Origin: Lytechinus pictus
Taxonomy: Eukaryota > Echinodermata > Echinoidea > Temnopleuroida > Toxopneustidae
NCBI RefSeq assembly: GCF_037042905.1
Contig: NC_087259.1
Location: 22,044,001 to 22,108,000 of the forward strand
Reading direction: 5' to 3'
Length of the DNA stretch: 64,000 bases
In this document: in pieces, positions 50,101-62,207 of the stretch
Layout: the number at the start of each line of letters is the position of its first letter
Numbering within the stretch: the first letter of the stretch is position 1
Notes under the pieces: model-generated
Told to the model about the DNA's origin: nothing
Seen by the model: the letters and a program-made list of their open reading frames with translations, nothing else
Database searches by the model: none
Translations under genes and position numbers: made by a program

Positions 50101-53100
50101 TAATTGAACAATCCTTATTTCTCACACTTTATATCTAGCCATTTTCATGATGATCTGATAACGTTATCACTCCGTGATTGGAGATAGAAACCAGGTATGC
50201 CGATTTCACTTTCTCAGTAACCGAGTCGGCACATTCTCTAGTATGAGCCCGTGTGTTATAGTGAATGACTTCCGGGAAAAAATGGCGACCCGCATTGGCT
50301 CGCGGAAGTGTCAATTTTTTTGCGACGACATGTTTCCAAAATTCATTAACATCGCAAAATCGCTGAAAAATCCACTTTTTTAGACCCCGTTTTTCTTAAT
50401 CATGATGTTAAGGAAATGCGATTGTGACATTTTTAGTGCGAGATGCGGTCATTTAGATAAGAAAATTTCACTTCTGTTCGAGATTTTGCCCATGTCATTG
50501 GATGATTTTGTTGTGTTAGGGAGCTTGTGAATGCATGGGGTGCATGTATTGTATTGAGTTTGTGGCTGTGTTCAGCGGTATTTTGCGAAGTATGCTGAAC
50601 GTTTTATTTTGTATACGACAATTACGAGTGTTGAGCTGTGTTTTCTTGAGTTAATTTATCGATTTTATTTTATTCTTATTTGAGGAAAAGTAGTTAACGT
50701 TCCAAGTCCAACTTCCAAGGCAAACGGCAAGGGTGACGCCAGGGGCATGTGTGAAGTACATTGCACTGTATATACCACGTATCCCGGCTCAATGATTTTT
50801 CTACTGCGCGTGCACACTTACGTTAATCTGCCGATCCATTTATTGTATTTACACCCAAGTAGTGTGAAATGTTATTGAATTTTTTTTAATGAAGTATTCA
50901 ATAATGAGTGATATAAAAAAGTTTTAGTATGGATTGGAAGTTACATCAATATGAGATTAATATTAAATTTCCTAGTCTTAAGGACCTCTTAATAAATATT
51001 ATTTTGTATTAAACATTGGCTTTTGCCATTTTAATCAGTTATAACTTTAATTAGGCAATTTTTCCATTCGTTATGTACAAATGAATAATTCATTTATTAC
51101 CTCATTTGCATATTATTGTATATATGCTCAAAAGAACAACATATATGAATCAAAATTACAAACACTACATCTCTGTGAAATTTTGTGATTAATTGCCCAT
51201 CCACTTTCAAATTAAGCCATTTTTGCATATTAATTAGCTGGACTTTTTCCTCTGGTGCCATAGGCGGAAATTTGTGTTTTCACCATTTTTTTAACTCCGT
51301 TAATATGAAAAACATGCTAGGTGTCCTAAGTAAAAGCAACCTCTGTACTTCATCAAGTTTTAAAATACCGGGTAGGTAGCTTTAAAAATGGCAAAAAACA
51401 CAATTTTGCCATTTTGGCCACTTTTTGGCAGGAAATCTGCCTTTTTTCAAAATTTGAATTGGCCGTATCTCGGCAACCCCTGATCCAATTTTGATGATCT
51501 TGGTGTCATTTTACTCGTGCTTCAAAGCTTATTCCATTTAAACTATTTAAAACTAGATTTACACCATTTCAATTTTTGATGTGGCATCCTTTAGTGAATT
51601 GTTAAAGCCTAAGTCCACCCCAACAAAAAGTTGATTTGAATAAAAAGAGAAAAATCCAACAAGCATAGCACTGAAAATTTCATCAAAATCAGATGTAAAA
51701 TGAGAAAGTTTTGACATTTTAACACAGTGACAGATACGACAGTGTCGTAATCTCGAAGTCGAACCGGCTGTGATAGCTACTGAATAGGCGTGTTGTTTTT
51801 TCACTGGACGTAGGTCCTGACGTGACTCCCGATCGGATCAATTTTTTGAGAAAATTTCATCTTTTTGACAGAAAATTTTTACTTTTCTTCTGGAAGTTGA
51901 TTTCATGTGCATATACTCTTGTAATTGAGATTCAGAGACTGCATGGGTGAGTTGGATTTTACGAGATAAGGTAGCATTTAAGATTTGGGCTTTAACTGCA
52001 CTCTACTAGTACTAATACACGCACACACGTAGCGGAATTTATAATTCCCGCCTCTCCCACCGCACCCAATAATGGCGTCGACTTCCGCTCCGGAAGTCGA
52101 CTTTTTTGACATGGACGAGGATGTCCGGACTGTCACATATAAAAAAACGCCAAAACAAATGCAAACGTGAAGGAAGTCTGGCGGTAGAATCTATCTCGCT
52201 CAGAGCGGACTCCTCTTCCAGCGATTCTGAATCACGAAATACTGATTATAAACCCCCTCTCCTAACCGCAGCACTTTCATTCATAGCACCAATCATCTGA
52301 AAACTAATTGTCCCAATCGACAAGAAAAAATCATTGAAGAATGTAAACCCAAAAGATATTGCGAAGTCAATTAAAGAATGTGCTGGTTTGTCTCCTATTG
52401 AGCGGATCAACCATGTGTACGCTGGAATTCTAGTCCAATGTAAAAACGAAAAACAACATCGAAGCCTACAGCAAATCCAGTCAATTGGTAACATTCCGGT
52501 AAAAGTCCAAGAGAAAGCTGTTGGCACTAGAGGAATAATCTCAGGAATCCCTATAGATATGACAGATAAAGAAATAGAAGAAGAATTGAAACACCAAAAT
52601 GTTATAGCAGCAAAAAGAAAGATGTCAAAAAGAACTGGAAATACTGAAAACGATTACCAACCTGTTTTCGTCCCAACTAGGAGTGTTACTTTAACATTCA
52701 ATAAGCAACTTCCAGAAAATATTACAATGTATTTTCAATCATTTAAAGTTGCACTTTATATTCCGCCAGTATCTAGGTGTTACAGATGCCAAATGTTTGG
52801 GCACAGTTGTTCAATGTAGATCTAAATTGAGATGTGTAAGATGTGGAGAACCACACTCTTTCAATAAATGTCCCAGAAAAGACAATCCGGGCTGCCCAAA
52901 CTGTGGAGAGGCACACCCCGCATGCCTACAACGGATGTAAAGAAGCAAAACAGGCGAAACAAGTTCAGAGAATTAAATATGAAAGTAAATTAACATACGC
53001 CCAAGCTACGAAAGTTTGGGGCGAAAGGCAAAACCAATCTGTTCCTAACTCAAATCCAATCCCAGAACAGGTTCACCAAGATCCCCCACAACAGGGCTCT

Positions 53101-56100
53101 CATCGGCCTCATCAACCCATTGGCATTAGGCCTTCCGAACTCCCATCCAATAGAGCTCCCCCACCCAACAGCGCTCCCCCAACCCAAACTTCAAGAAGAT
53201 CTATCCCATCTAGCACATACTTGAACCCCCAGAGTCTAAATATTGAAGATGATGTGAACAAAAAGTCAACCCCCCAACAGAGATGTTACCAACAACAGAA
53301 GCATGTCACGTGAGAGATTGATAATTTCCATAGTTGAATTATTGAAATTTTTTACAAAGATATAAGTGAAAAGAATATCATTCACCTAATCAAGAAAGAC
53401 TTTTACTCAGGGGCTCATGCCCAGTTCAGCCTGACGACCAGAGCTAGTTCTATTACATCATTGTTAGCTGTGCTTTCCATTATTCAGTGGAACGCACAAG
53501 GTCTGTCAGCTCATGGAGCTGAGCTCATTAAATTTATCAATAGCAAAAATAAAGCAAATGAAATAGTCCATCTTATTTGTGTACAAGAAACGTGGTTTAA
53601 TGACAATATTAATTTATACTTTCCAGGAATATACCTGTATCCCCAAAAATAGACAATCCCAACATCGAGGTGGATGTGCAATATACATTCATGATTCAAT
53701 TCAATATGCCTACCCCTCAATAGAAACGGATCTAGAACTACACATTTTAGATATACATATTGAAGGTCTCACTTGTAGAATTTTTAATTGTTATAATCCA
53801 TGTAAACAACTAAACGATGATACAGTTAAAGAAATCAAAGTGAGTATACTAGACCACCGCAATTATATAATAGTAGGAGATTTTAATTCTCACAACACCC
53901 TGTGGGGAGGTGAAAGAACAGACCATAATATATAATATTGAAAATCTTATTAATGACACACATATGGTTCTTTTGAATGATGGATCTGCCACAAAAATGG
54001 ACCCGAATAACGCCGAAACATCGGCTTCAGACCTCTCAATAACTTCACCTTCTTTAGCTGGCAAATGCGAGTGGTTTACATCGCCAACCCAGTTCGGTAG
54101 CGATCATTATCCAATTTTTATTGATATAACTCTCAACAAATTATTGAATAATACATTTATGCAAAAAGAGAAAGAGGATATCAGATGGCCTTTTCGAACT
54201 ATGAACTGGGCACTTTTTTCAGTTGAATGTGAAAAGGTTTTTAAGCAAAACAATGCAGAAAACACTGAAGAAAATCCAACTGAATTATATGGTAAGTTTG
54301 TAGACAAAATCACTGGGGTGTTAAATAATATTTCCCCCCAAAAGAAAAAACAACAGCGTAAGCCGATCCCTTGGTGGAATAAAGAATGTTTGGATAAAAT
54401 TAAGGAGAGAAATAAAGCCATAAGGAAATTAAACCGAACAATATCTATTGAAAATTTGAATAGTTTTTTTTAAAAGAAGGCGGAAGCGCAGAAAATTCTC
54501 CGTCGAAGTGAACAGCAATACTGGAATAATTTTTGTAAGAACCTTAATCGATTTGTCCCAGAATCCACTGTTTGGATGTGCATTAAAAGACTTAACGGTA
54601 TACAATCCCATCCCAAGAGAATCCCAATATTGAAAAACAAAGACACAATTGTCCAATCTGACCAAGACAAGGCAGATTTGTTTGGGAGATTCTTTCACAC
54701 GATTTTTACCAAAAAAGCAACGGATTTCATTGAAAACAAGCAGAAATTTATTTTTGAACACCATAAACAGAGGGAAAATACTAGACCAGAGGAAATAAAC
54801 TTGCATGTCCTGAATGAGGAATTAAGTATTACCGAACTTAATAGAGCTATCGAAAAGAAAGGAAATTCTGCTCCGGGAAAGGACAAATACCTTACATTGT
54901 ATACCAAAACCTTCCCCTCGTAGCAAAAGAGTACTTACTTTTGCTCTTCAATTCGATTTTGGAATCTCAACAAATCCCATCCCAGCTTAAGCACTCAATA
55001 ATGATCCCAATTTTAAAACATAATGGAAACGCAAGTGATACCTCATCATATCGGCCCATAGCCTTATCATCATGCTTGTTAAAATTATGGAAACCATGAT
55101 CAAGTCAAGGCTCGATTGGTTCCTCGAAAAACATGAAATATTACCATCCTTCATGAACGGTTTCAGAAGAAACCGGAGTGTCATAGATAGTATAGTGAAC
55201 CTTGAGAACGACGTTCAAGAGAGTATAAATAACAAGGAACATACATTAGCTATCTTTTTGGACATAAATAAAGCATATGATACGATATGGATACAAGGTC
55301 TAATTCGTAAATTGAATGAAATAGGTACCGTAAGTAACGGTGTATTAACCGCACCTTTTTCTCGGCGGGACAGAATCAAAAGTCGGGGGTGCGGTTTATA
55401 CACGGTGACAGGTCCGAGCCAAGCCAATCTCAGCCCGATACCACTACCAGTTTTCAACTCGCGTCGGGTGGCCGAGCGTAGCCGCTTGGGGCAATCCCGT
55501 TTAGAGGGGTATGAGCCGCGGGTATAAAAGGGAAGCAACTATGACTACCGGTATCTGCCGTAAATGTCCCTCAAAGTTATATCACGGTAACAAACGCACC
55601 TACCTTCATGAAACTGACTTTTTTTAATGGTGTGCCTCTGTCTTTGTTGTCATTTTTTAGTCATCGCGGCAAAGTTCAGACGCCAATCGATCGCACAGCG
55701 CGGTGCAGCTAGCCGAATAAGACATGCATGTGTAATGTTTATCGCAACGTCAACGTAAGCTGGCGCTTTACCTTTCCGTTATTTTGTTTTGTTTGACAAA
55801 TTATTGGTATTATTTGACAATTAATTTCTTTCATTTGCCTTTCCTTCATTTCTCTCTATCATCCATCATCTCAAAATCAATCTTCAATCCCCATCTTCAC
55901 TCCTTCCGACTTTTTATTTTTAATTATTATTCACTTTATTCCCGCCCAGAGCTCCCATTGAAAATACGGTATACCGGTACTAGCATTTTTTTTCCTATTT
56001 TGCTGTCTGTAAGATACCGCCACACACGTACTGAGAACTACCAGTGGTGGTTCAAAGCAGACAAGAAAAACACCTGAACAAAATCGCAAATTTCTCGTAT

Positions 56101-59100
56101 CTTGAACCTTCCCGTATTCCCTTGTCTAAAATTCATGTCAAGACATTGAATGCTAGACAGAATTCTGAAAGCAAAAGTGGGGCTGTGATGCAGGAAATAT
56201 GATATGAACGATCTTCTCGTATGGGTGAGCCCCCATGTTGATGCTGGTATCGGTACTTGCAATGAACACCGGTACCATATGTGTGTGTGTGAGGTGACTC
56301 GGAGTGTGGAAGTGGCCAATAATATCGGCAACTTGCAGATAAGTGACGAAGCGCTGATTTCCCATCATTTTTTACCAGTAATTCTTCGATATTTTTTGGT
56401 TCTTGACTCTTTCTTAAATACGCATATTAGAGATAGAAAGTAAGTTTGATTAAAATTTTTTTAATGATTTTTTTTTTTTTCTTTTCCATCCGAAAATGGG
56501 GGGTGCGGTTAATACACGGGTGCGGTTAATACACCGTTACTTACGGTATACAAGGTAACCTGCTTAGTTTTCTCCACAACTTTTGAAAGGCCGCACTTAT
56601 GAAGTACGAGTTGATAAGCAATTTTCAAAAGAATTCATGATGGATAGATGTCTCCCCCAAGGTAGTATCCTCAGTCCCACACTTTTTAACATTATGTTAC
56701 ATGATATCCCTACAGATCCCTCAATTAAAATTTCACTGTATGCCGATGACTGTGCAATATGGATCTCTGGCAGAGACATCCCTTTCATTACCAAGAAAAT
56801 ACAAAATTATCTGAATGTTCTATTTGATTGATTCTCCTCATGGGGCCTCCAGCTTTCCCAAAAGAAGACTGTCCCCATACTTTTTACTAAGAGCAGAAAA
56901 TTATCTGAGATAAATGTAACTTTAAACAGCATACCTCTAAAATGTGAAGATTCGCATCGCTTTTTAGGAATAATTTTTGATAAACTTACCTGGACTCAAC
57001 ATATAGAGAACATTGTACCAGATGTAAGAAAAAAATGAATATCCTCAGATGTTTAACTGGTACGTCATGGGGAAGCTCTTCTAAGTCTCTAATGATATAT
57101 AGATCCTATATCCGATCCCTCCTGGACTACGGATGTGAGGCATATGATAGTGCTTCAGAAAGTGTTAAGAAAACTTTAGACTCAATACAACACCAATCTT
57201 TAAGGATATGTGCAGGTGCACTTCCACTTACCTCTTTAGCATCTCTACAAGTAGAAATGGGAGAAACTCCACTAGATCTCAGAAGACAACAGTTAGCTCA
57301 TAAATTCAAACATAGTATAGAACTTCAACCTAAGCATCCTCTTTTCTCAAGCTTACAACCTTGCTGGCAATATCAGTATATGGAAGGTAAGAATTGCAAT
57401 AAACCTTTCGGGTATCGAAGAGCAAATTCGAATAATTACTTATGTATAAAAAAATTTAAACCCACAAATTTTCCCCCTTGGCTACTAACGGAACCAGTTA
57501 TATCAACGGAACTGACAAACCAGGTAAGTAAATCAGATAATCCATTATTTTTGCTACAGACAAGCTTAGAATTCATTAATACGAAATGGAATAATCAGCT
57601 CCACATTTTGACTGATGAATCCAAAATACCCAAGGAAGGGCGCAGTTCTGCAGCATTTTGCGTTCCAGCATTCTCTTATCAACAATCAAAGAGATTGTCA
57701 GATGGTACTTCTATTTACAGAACCGAACTGGCAGGTATCATGCTGGCCCTTGATTGGCTACACCAGTTAGATAACATCTATGTAGGTACTGTTATTTTCA
57801 CAGACTCCTTAAGTGCTTTACTGGCATTAAAGAATAACAAAGAAGAAAATTTCATTTCGGAAATACTATTAAGTTTGTCCCATCTAAAATTGAAAAATAT
57901 TGATGTTAGTTTTGAATGGATCCCCTCCCACTGTGGAATAATGGGTAATGAACGTGCCGATTTTCATGCTAAAGCAGCTATCAATAAACCCATAGAAATA
58001 ACAAATTACTTATGTACTTCCGAAGTGAATAATATTTTAAAGATAATTTCTTTTAATCAATGGCAGACCAGATGGCAAAACTCCCCTAACACCCACTATA
58101 AAGTAATCCAAAAGTCGGTCTTACGAACACCGGCTTGCTCATTAGAACGAGCAAGAGAAAAGATATTCCGTCGGCTCCGATTAGGTCATATAGGACTATA
58201 TGAAGATCTCTGGCGAATGAAAATACACCCCACGGGACATTGCAATTCATGTACGGAGAAAGAAACAGTTGAACACTACATGGTAAAATGCCTTAAGTAT
58301 ATAATTGAAAGGTCAATGCTTCTTGTCGAGGCAGACATCGCCGATCCTGAGGAAATCCTTAGGCTCCTGAATTCGCGGGACCCTGGTGTCCAAAATGCAT
58401 TGTTTCGTTTCGTTCAGAGAACGAAACGCTTTCAAAAAGAATAATTCGATAGCAGGAAAGAGTTTATTTTTTACTCCGTGAAGGAAAGAGAAAAATATCT
58501 ATTTGATTAGTATCTAATTACTTATTTGTTCACATAGATACATATGTGTGTAATTGTTTATATATATGTCATTTATATGAGTATGATGACCACATAAGAC
58601 AATGGTCATTGTTCTGTCTGTTTTAGAATAAGATTTATCTCTCTTCTCTCTAGGTTATATTCCTTGTATTTAGTAGAGCTTATTATCCATTTTGGGGGAA
58701 AAAAAGAGAAAAAGAAAGGGAAAAGAAAGGAAAAGGAAGAAATGAAAGGAAAAGACTAAAGATGAAGAAATTGAAGAAAAATGTATATGTGTGTATATAT
58801 ATATCTTGTTTACTAGCAGTAACACCATCTCCATGTCCATTTGTTTTTACTTGCACGCTGTAAGCAATTTTTTATCGAATAATGTACATACACTTGCACG
58901 CTGCACTTCACCAGTACGACAATACACCAGACGGTGGACTGTACTGTTTCCAGACGAAGAAGAAGAAGATCTAACTTACAACCTTGATTTAACAATGCAC
59001 CATTTCATTTATTAAAGCCCTCATTTTGGATGCCCCCATAACTTTCGAATCTTCCGAAAATCCCCATATCAAATTTATCTTTTTTCTTCACAAAACGAAA

Positions 59101-61715
59101 CGGCTATAAATGTATTTGATTGGTATGCGAGATCCTTTTTTTTTCACGAGAAAAGATTCTTTAACAGTTTATTTCTCTATTTCTTTTTCGAGTTTCAAGA
59201 CTATATAGAGTAACCCAAAGGCACTCATGGGATCAATGCATCTCGCGTGCGAAGGATTCATATGCACATGGTGCACGCAAATTTTTCACACCCTTTTTAC
59301 TAAAATAACTATGCCATTCCTCTTAAAATAATGTTTCTAATTGTGCTATGACACTTACCGAATCATATGGATCATTTCTTGTCTTCTCTTTGGTGTGTTT
59401 TTAAGAAGAAAAAAAGCATTTTCTCGTGATCTTCACGTAGATACCGCAGGGTCATTGTGGTTGTAAACTTTTGCCTAAAGAGGGCGCGCGATATTATTCA
59501 CAAGATGTTTGTTTACGGTTCTGCAGCTTGTACTGCTAGCTGCATTTTAGACGCTCAGCATTATTTTCCTCTTTCTGTTTTTTTTTTGCTGTCAAGCGGT
59601 ATTTTCTATTGTAGCGCCATCAGCGATGATGAAATGTAAAGAGTCGCCTTGAAATGAAGAAAAATTATGTCACATTAATTCGTTAGTTTGTTTCCTATTT
59701 TTTTGCACTTTTTTCTTCTTCCTCATCTATGATCAAAGGTGAATACCTTTTTTTGATATCTGTTCTAAAAGCTGGACATTTTAAATATTTTGTTCAAGTA
59801 AATAAATCAACAGGATAGTAATCAAAATGCGATAGAGCTGCCCGAGCTGAAAATTCTGATACAAGGACTTGAAAATAAAACATTCTGAGCACTTTTTATA
59901 ACCATGATGAGGAGACCTATATATATTTTATGGCCTCCTTTTCCCTCTCTCTCCTCTACTTTTCCCCCTCCCCTGATCTGTCTTTTATTGTCTCTCCTTT
60001 CCTTTTCCGCCCCCTCCATTCCCTTTCTCCCTTTTTCCTTTCCCTTCTTTTCTTTCCTTTCTCCCTCCCCTACTCTTTTCTCGCTCTTTCCATTTTTCTT
60101 TCTCTCTCCCTTCCCCTCTTCCTTTCCTTTGTTTTCTTTCTATTTTATGGTCTCCTTTTCCCCCTCTCTCCTCTACCTTTCCCCCTCTCTCCTCTACCTT
60201 TCCCCCTCCCCTTTTCCTTTCCCTTTCCCTCTCCTTTTTTGTGCAAACATTAACACGAATATCTTGCTTCCTACACACACACACAAACGCCCGCAATCTA
60301 ACACACGTAATGCGAAACAATCGGGACATTATCATTTTGTTCATATATATATATGTATATTTTCTCAATGAACATTTTCATCTATTTAAAGCTTTGAAAA
60401 TTATTAAACAATGATTCCATAGGCGAAATCTCAATGATCATTAGGAAGGTACTTTACCCATTTTCATTTTATGTCATTGTGATTATTCCATACTAAGGCA
60501 ACATATTTTGGATATAAAAATACGTGAAGGATATGTTCCTCTTCTGTTTTATACTTTAACAGAAAACATTTTGTTCAACCAAATTATGATTTGTATTTCC
60601 AAGTTCCATGTAATATTTTCATTGGAAAATCTCTTAAAGGTCAAGTGCACCCCAGAAAAAATTGTTTGAATAAATAGAGAACTATGTTGATTTTTGGTAC
60701 AATTTCCTATTATGCGCCGACGACTTGAATCGAGAATGTTCGATAGGAAAATTTCGCATTTCGATTGTTGTTTGCGTAATTTCCACCGCAGTACGACAAT
60801 ACGCCAGACGGTGGCCTGTACTTATAGAGAAGAAGAAGAAGAAGATGACTAAGGACGGACCGAGCGAAGTATCCTGGTTGAGATTTGGAGGTAAGCGATA
60901 AAAACACTTTAATAATTAAATTTTTTTTTTTTTTCAAATAAACTTAGACCATACGATCAAGATTAACATAGTGGACAAATATTGAAAGGTTTGGCGTAGT
61001 TTAGTCCCTCACATTCGTGTGATGAAAGAAAACGTCAAAATGCACTATGAAATCACATGTGTTGTGCGAGGTTAGTAGTATACTAACCTCGCATGTTGTG
61101 TGAGTGACCCAAAGGGAGCCCCCTGTCTACACCGGAGAGACAGGACGATGTCTGGACGGTGTCGTAAGAAGGGACGGGGTCATGCGGTACGTAACCTGTA
61201 AGGTACGATAGTCTTTATACAGTTATAATAATATTAATAATTAGGCTCCTATAAAAACAAAAACAAAATACAAATAAAATAAACATTTTAGAAAAAAAAG
61301 AAAGGAGAGGAACGATTTTAATTAAAGGACACGTCGAACAAAAGAAAGAAAATAATAGTAAGCCTAACGAGTTGGCGGTAATAGTCAAATATGACTGGTC
61401 GCCATTAATATCCAACAAACAACAACGCCCGAGCCGAGGTAAGATCCGGTGGCAAAATTTACATTGCATTGCCCCATACATTGAGTTTTGTGTGTGTTTT
61501 TTTCATCCTTTGCTTTGTTTAAAACAAAATGTATCAGTCAATTAATAGAAAACCAATAGGCTTACCTCATCAAATAAGAATTTATGATATGGCTGCTGAG
61601 AATTCTTTGCGCTTGGTTTGGTAGGTTCTTCGTCACTATCGCTCAATACGAAGATGACTTCCCCCGTAGTATCATTTGCTTCCCGTCCTTCTGACTCTGA
61701 GTGAATTGCCGCCAT
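44763..61715 (-). CDS. DAXX: DAXX-like histone H3.3 chaperone (2 coding exons, 838 aa)
   Basis: Exon 1 is 61715-61566 (50 codons) and exon 2 is 47129-44763 (789 codons with stop), joined in phase 0 across a 14,436-bp intron. The joined reading HKFLFDE|FVTCSNNLL runs into a helical-bundle region like human DAXX. DAXX deposits H3.3-H4 with ATRX at heterochromatin and works in PML bodies through SUMO binding. Visible parts: N-terminal SIM (VIFVLSDSD, about 21-29); helical bundle (about 45-127); a charged Ser/Gly-rich linker; the histone-binding domain (about 260-451) with EKELSLEEM, GTRYPEINKRI, FPDFHDVYHVIRK and EVFKDVGEMLSKRRINDYM; an acidic stretch (about 466-500, DESEDDFEDGDW); basic clusters (for example SKKVKLSS); a long Ser/Pro/Lys-rich tail; and a C-terminal SIM-like EDEDGCIVIE ending at the stop. 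Human DAXX is 740 aa; the extra length is in disordered parts. The ATG has a strong context (AAAATGG). Confidence 0.92.
48480..49090 (+). mobile_element. Degraded 3' fragment of a CR1-like LINE
   Basis: 48509-48694 reads AYHAFVCPVLEYASCVWDP, the conserved end of a CR1-type RT, then QKHIDRIVSIQTQPAHFVLNK. After frame breaks, 48909-48993 reads NYRESLFLPHTIKKRLPED and MATTLDTFV, the usual CR1 ORF2 terminus. It is 5'-truncated and inactive, on the plus strand in the DAXX intron. Confidence 0.7.
49853..49877 (+). repeat. 25-nt poly-G run
   Basis: Uninterrupted G homopolymer, the longest of several (3251-3263, about 8286-8301, 62047-62061). Can fold as G-quadruplex; its length is also assembly-sensitive. 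Confidence 0.95.
50230..50400 (+). promoter_or_regulatory. Possible cryptic plus-strand promoter in the DAXX intron
   Basis: acttccggg (ETS-like) then aaaaaatggcgacc (YY1-like, with ATG) in a short CpG-richer stretch. The ORF continuing from this ATG ends after about 35 codons, and no downstream exon could be joined. It could equally be a transposon promoter. Confidence 0.2.
51602..51725. mobile_element. Family D relic (one arm) upstream of the LINE
   Basis: ttaaagcctaagtccaccccaac plus arm sequence to gacattttaac, then unrelated sequence. A gggctttaa at 51987-51995 may be its displaced other end. Confidence 0.5.
55328..56546. mobile_element. 1219-bp inverted-repeat DNA element inserted in the LINE, TA target duplication
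   Basis: Ends are perfect 27-bp inverted repeats (55328-55354 and 56520-56546, starting CCGTAAGTAACGGTG) flanked by TA at 55326-55327 and 56547-56548. Removing the element and one TA restores the LINE frame (IG|IQGNLLSF). A second copy of the inner motif TGCGGTTAATACAC lies just inside the right end. TA target use fits Tc1/mariner-type elements. No transposase ORF is visible, so it is non-autonomous. Confidence 0.88.
57035..58444 (+). pseudogene. C-terminal part of LINE ORF2 (end of RT and RNase H), still open
   Basis: The longest uninterrupted piece of the LINE, 469 codons from an internal Met. It holds the RT thumb region (YRSYIRSLLDYGCEAYDSAS), an RNase H with the expected D/E/D/D acidic residues (LTDES, TELAG, FTDS, NERAD), and a C-terminal Cys/His segment (HCNSCTEKETVEHYMVKC). 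Upstream parts of the same ORF are frameshifted, so no complete protein can be made. Confidence 0.8.
59935..60240 (+). repeat. CT-rich simple repeat (cctttccccctctctcctcta units)
   Basis: 300 bp of almost pure pyrimidine. A tcctctacctttccccctctc-like unit repeats near 60150-60205. Confidence 0.85.
60636..60700. mobile_element. Family D relic (one end)
   Basis: taaaggtcaagtgcacccc and ttgaataaatagag match the family D left end; it then stops, about 85 bp before the LINE-tail copy. Confidence 0.45.
60785..60850 (+). mobile_element. 5'-truncated second copy of the LINE 3' end
   Basis: The stretch cagtacgacaatacgcc...gacggtgg..ctgtact followed by (GAA)n closely matches the 3' end of the large LINE at 58911-58970. 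Ending at the same GAA-rich tail is what a very short, 5'-truncated retrotransposition product would look like. Confidence 0.55.
61566..61715 (-). CDS. DAXX: DAXX first coding exon with N-terminal SUMO-interacting motif
   Basis: ATG at 61715-61713 in the context GTAAAATGGCGG, 50 codons, then GAG|GTAAGC. It encodes MAAIHSESEG..., a hydrophobic core VIFVLSDSDEE followed by acidic residues as in SIMs, and ends QPYHKFLFDE. Human DAXX has the same order (IIVLDDDD, then a YKLENEKLFEEF segment). Assignment rests on this similarity plus the phase-0 match to the exon at 47129. Confidence 0.85.
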
Positions 61716-61870
61716 TTTACCACTTACCGGTACTGAATTACAATAGAGAGCGGCGCGGCGCGAGCTTGCCGACCGCGCTGCGCTGGCACATATACCAGCG
61801 CGCTAGTCGAGTCGGTCGGACGGTCGTCGACATACAGCGGATTACCCCGGGATTACCCCAGAAGTACCTG
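61716..61870 (-). promoter_or_regulatory. GC-rich DAXX promoter region
   Basis: A CpG-dense stretch directly upstream of the DAXX ATG in an otherwise AT-rich window. It includes a GCGCTGG/CCAGCGC inverted pair around an AT core (about 61781-61802). No clear TATA box; it looks like a housekeeping-type CpG promoter. Inferred. Confidence 0.4.
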
Positions 61871-62207
61871 AAATATTTTCTTTCAAAATCATTTTGCTTT
61901 TAAATGAGGGTTTTCAAATGAGCTTTTGGTGTTTACCGAGTCGAATTACCCAGTGGTGGCAGTATAAGTAGAGGGCAAATTATTTTGTCTTATTTACCGT
62001 ATTTATTATTATTCTTATTATATTCTTTTCTTTTTTTTTTTGGGCCGGGGGGGGGGGGGGGTGGGGAATTTTGATTGGGGTAAGTTATAGGGGACAACAC
62101 ATCAGGCCTAACTATTTTTTGCTCTTTTTCTTTCTTTGATTTGATTTGATCACTGATTAATTCCGTTTCATAACATAAATATGATAAACGTACATAACTA
62201 AGGTCGC

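Larger units (their letters stand above)
47130..52019. other. Proximal DAXX intron sequence
   Basis: No DAXX exon is needed here because flanking exons join in phase. Contains the CR1-like relic, the poly-G run, a family D relic and otherwise AT-rich unique-looking DNA. Confidence 0.6.
52020..58970 (+). mobile_element. Broken non-LTR retrotransposon (APE, RT, RNase H; I/Nimb-like group)
   Basis: Nearly full-length LINE, antisense inside the DAXX intron. ORF1 remnants start with ATG at 52072 and carry three CCHC-type knuckles (about 52780-52940: CYRCQMFGH, CVRCGEPHSFNKC, CPNCGEAHP). ORF2 begins near 53460 with an AP-endonuclease (IIQWNAQGL, CVQETWF, GDFNSHNTLWG). The reverse transcriptase follows (FLDINKAYDTIW near 55257, CLPQGSILSPTLFNI and YADDCAIW near 56740), then an RNase H (LTDESK, YRTELAGIMLALDWL, FTDSLSALLAL, WIPSHCGIMGNERADFHAKAA). 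The RNase H domain points to the I group rather than CR1. Several frameshifts and stops (near 52160, 52300, 52815, 52915, 53650, 53935, 54475, 54920, 56830) and a 1.2 kb insertion make it inactive. The 3' end is a short GAA-rich tail near 58955-58970. Confidence 0.88.
58971..61565. other. Distal DAXX intron sequence
   Basis: CT-rich repeat at 59935, family D relic at 60636 and LINE-tail copy at 60785. No coding exon seen. Confidence 0.6.

Noticed and set aside
59904-60371. 155- and 127-codon frames on opposite strands
   Set aside because: Both follow from the CT-rich simple repeat.
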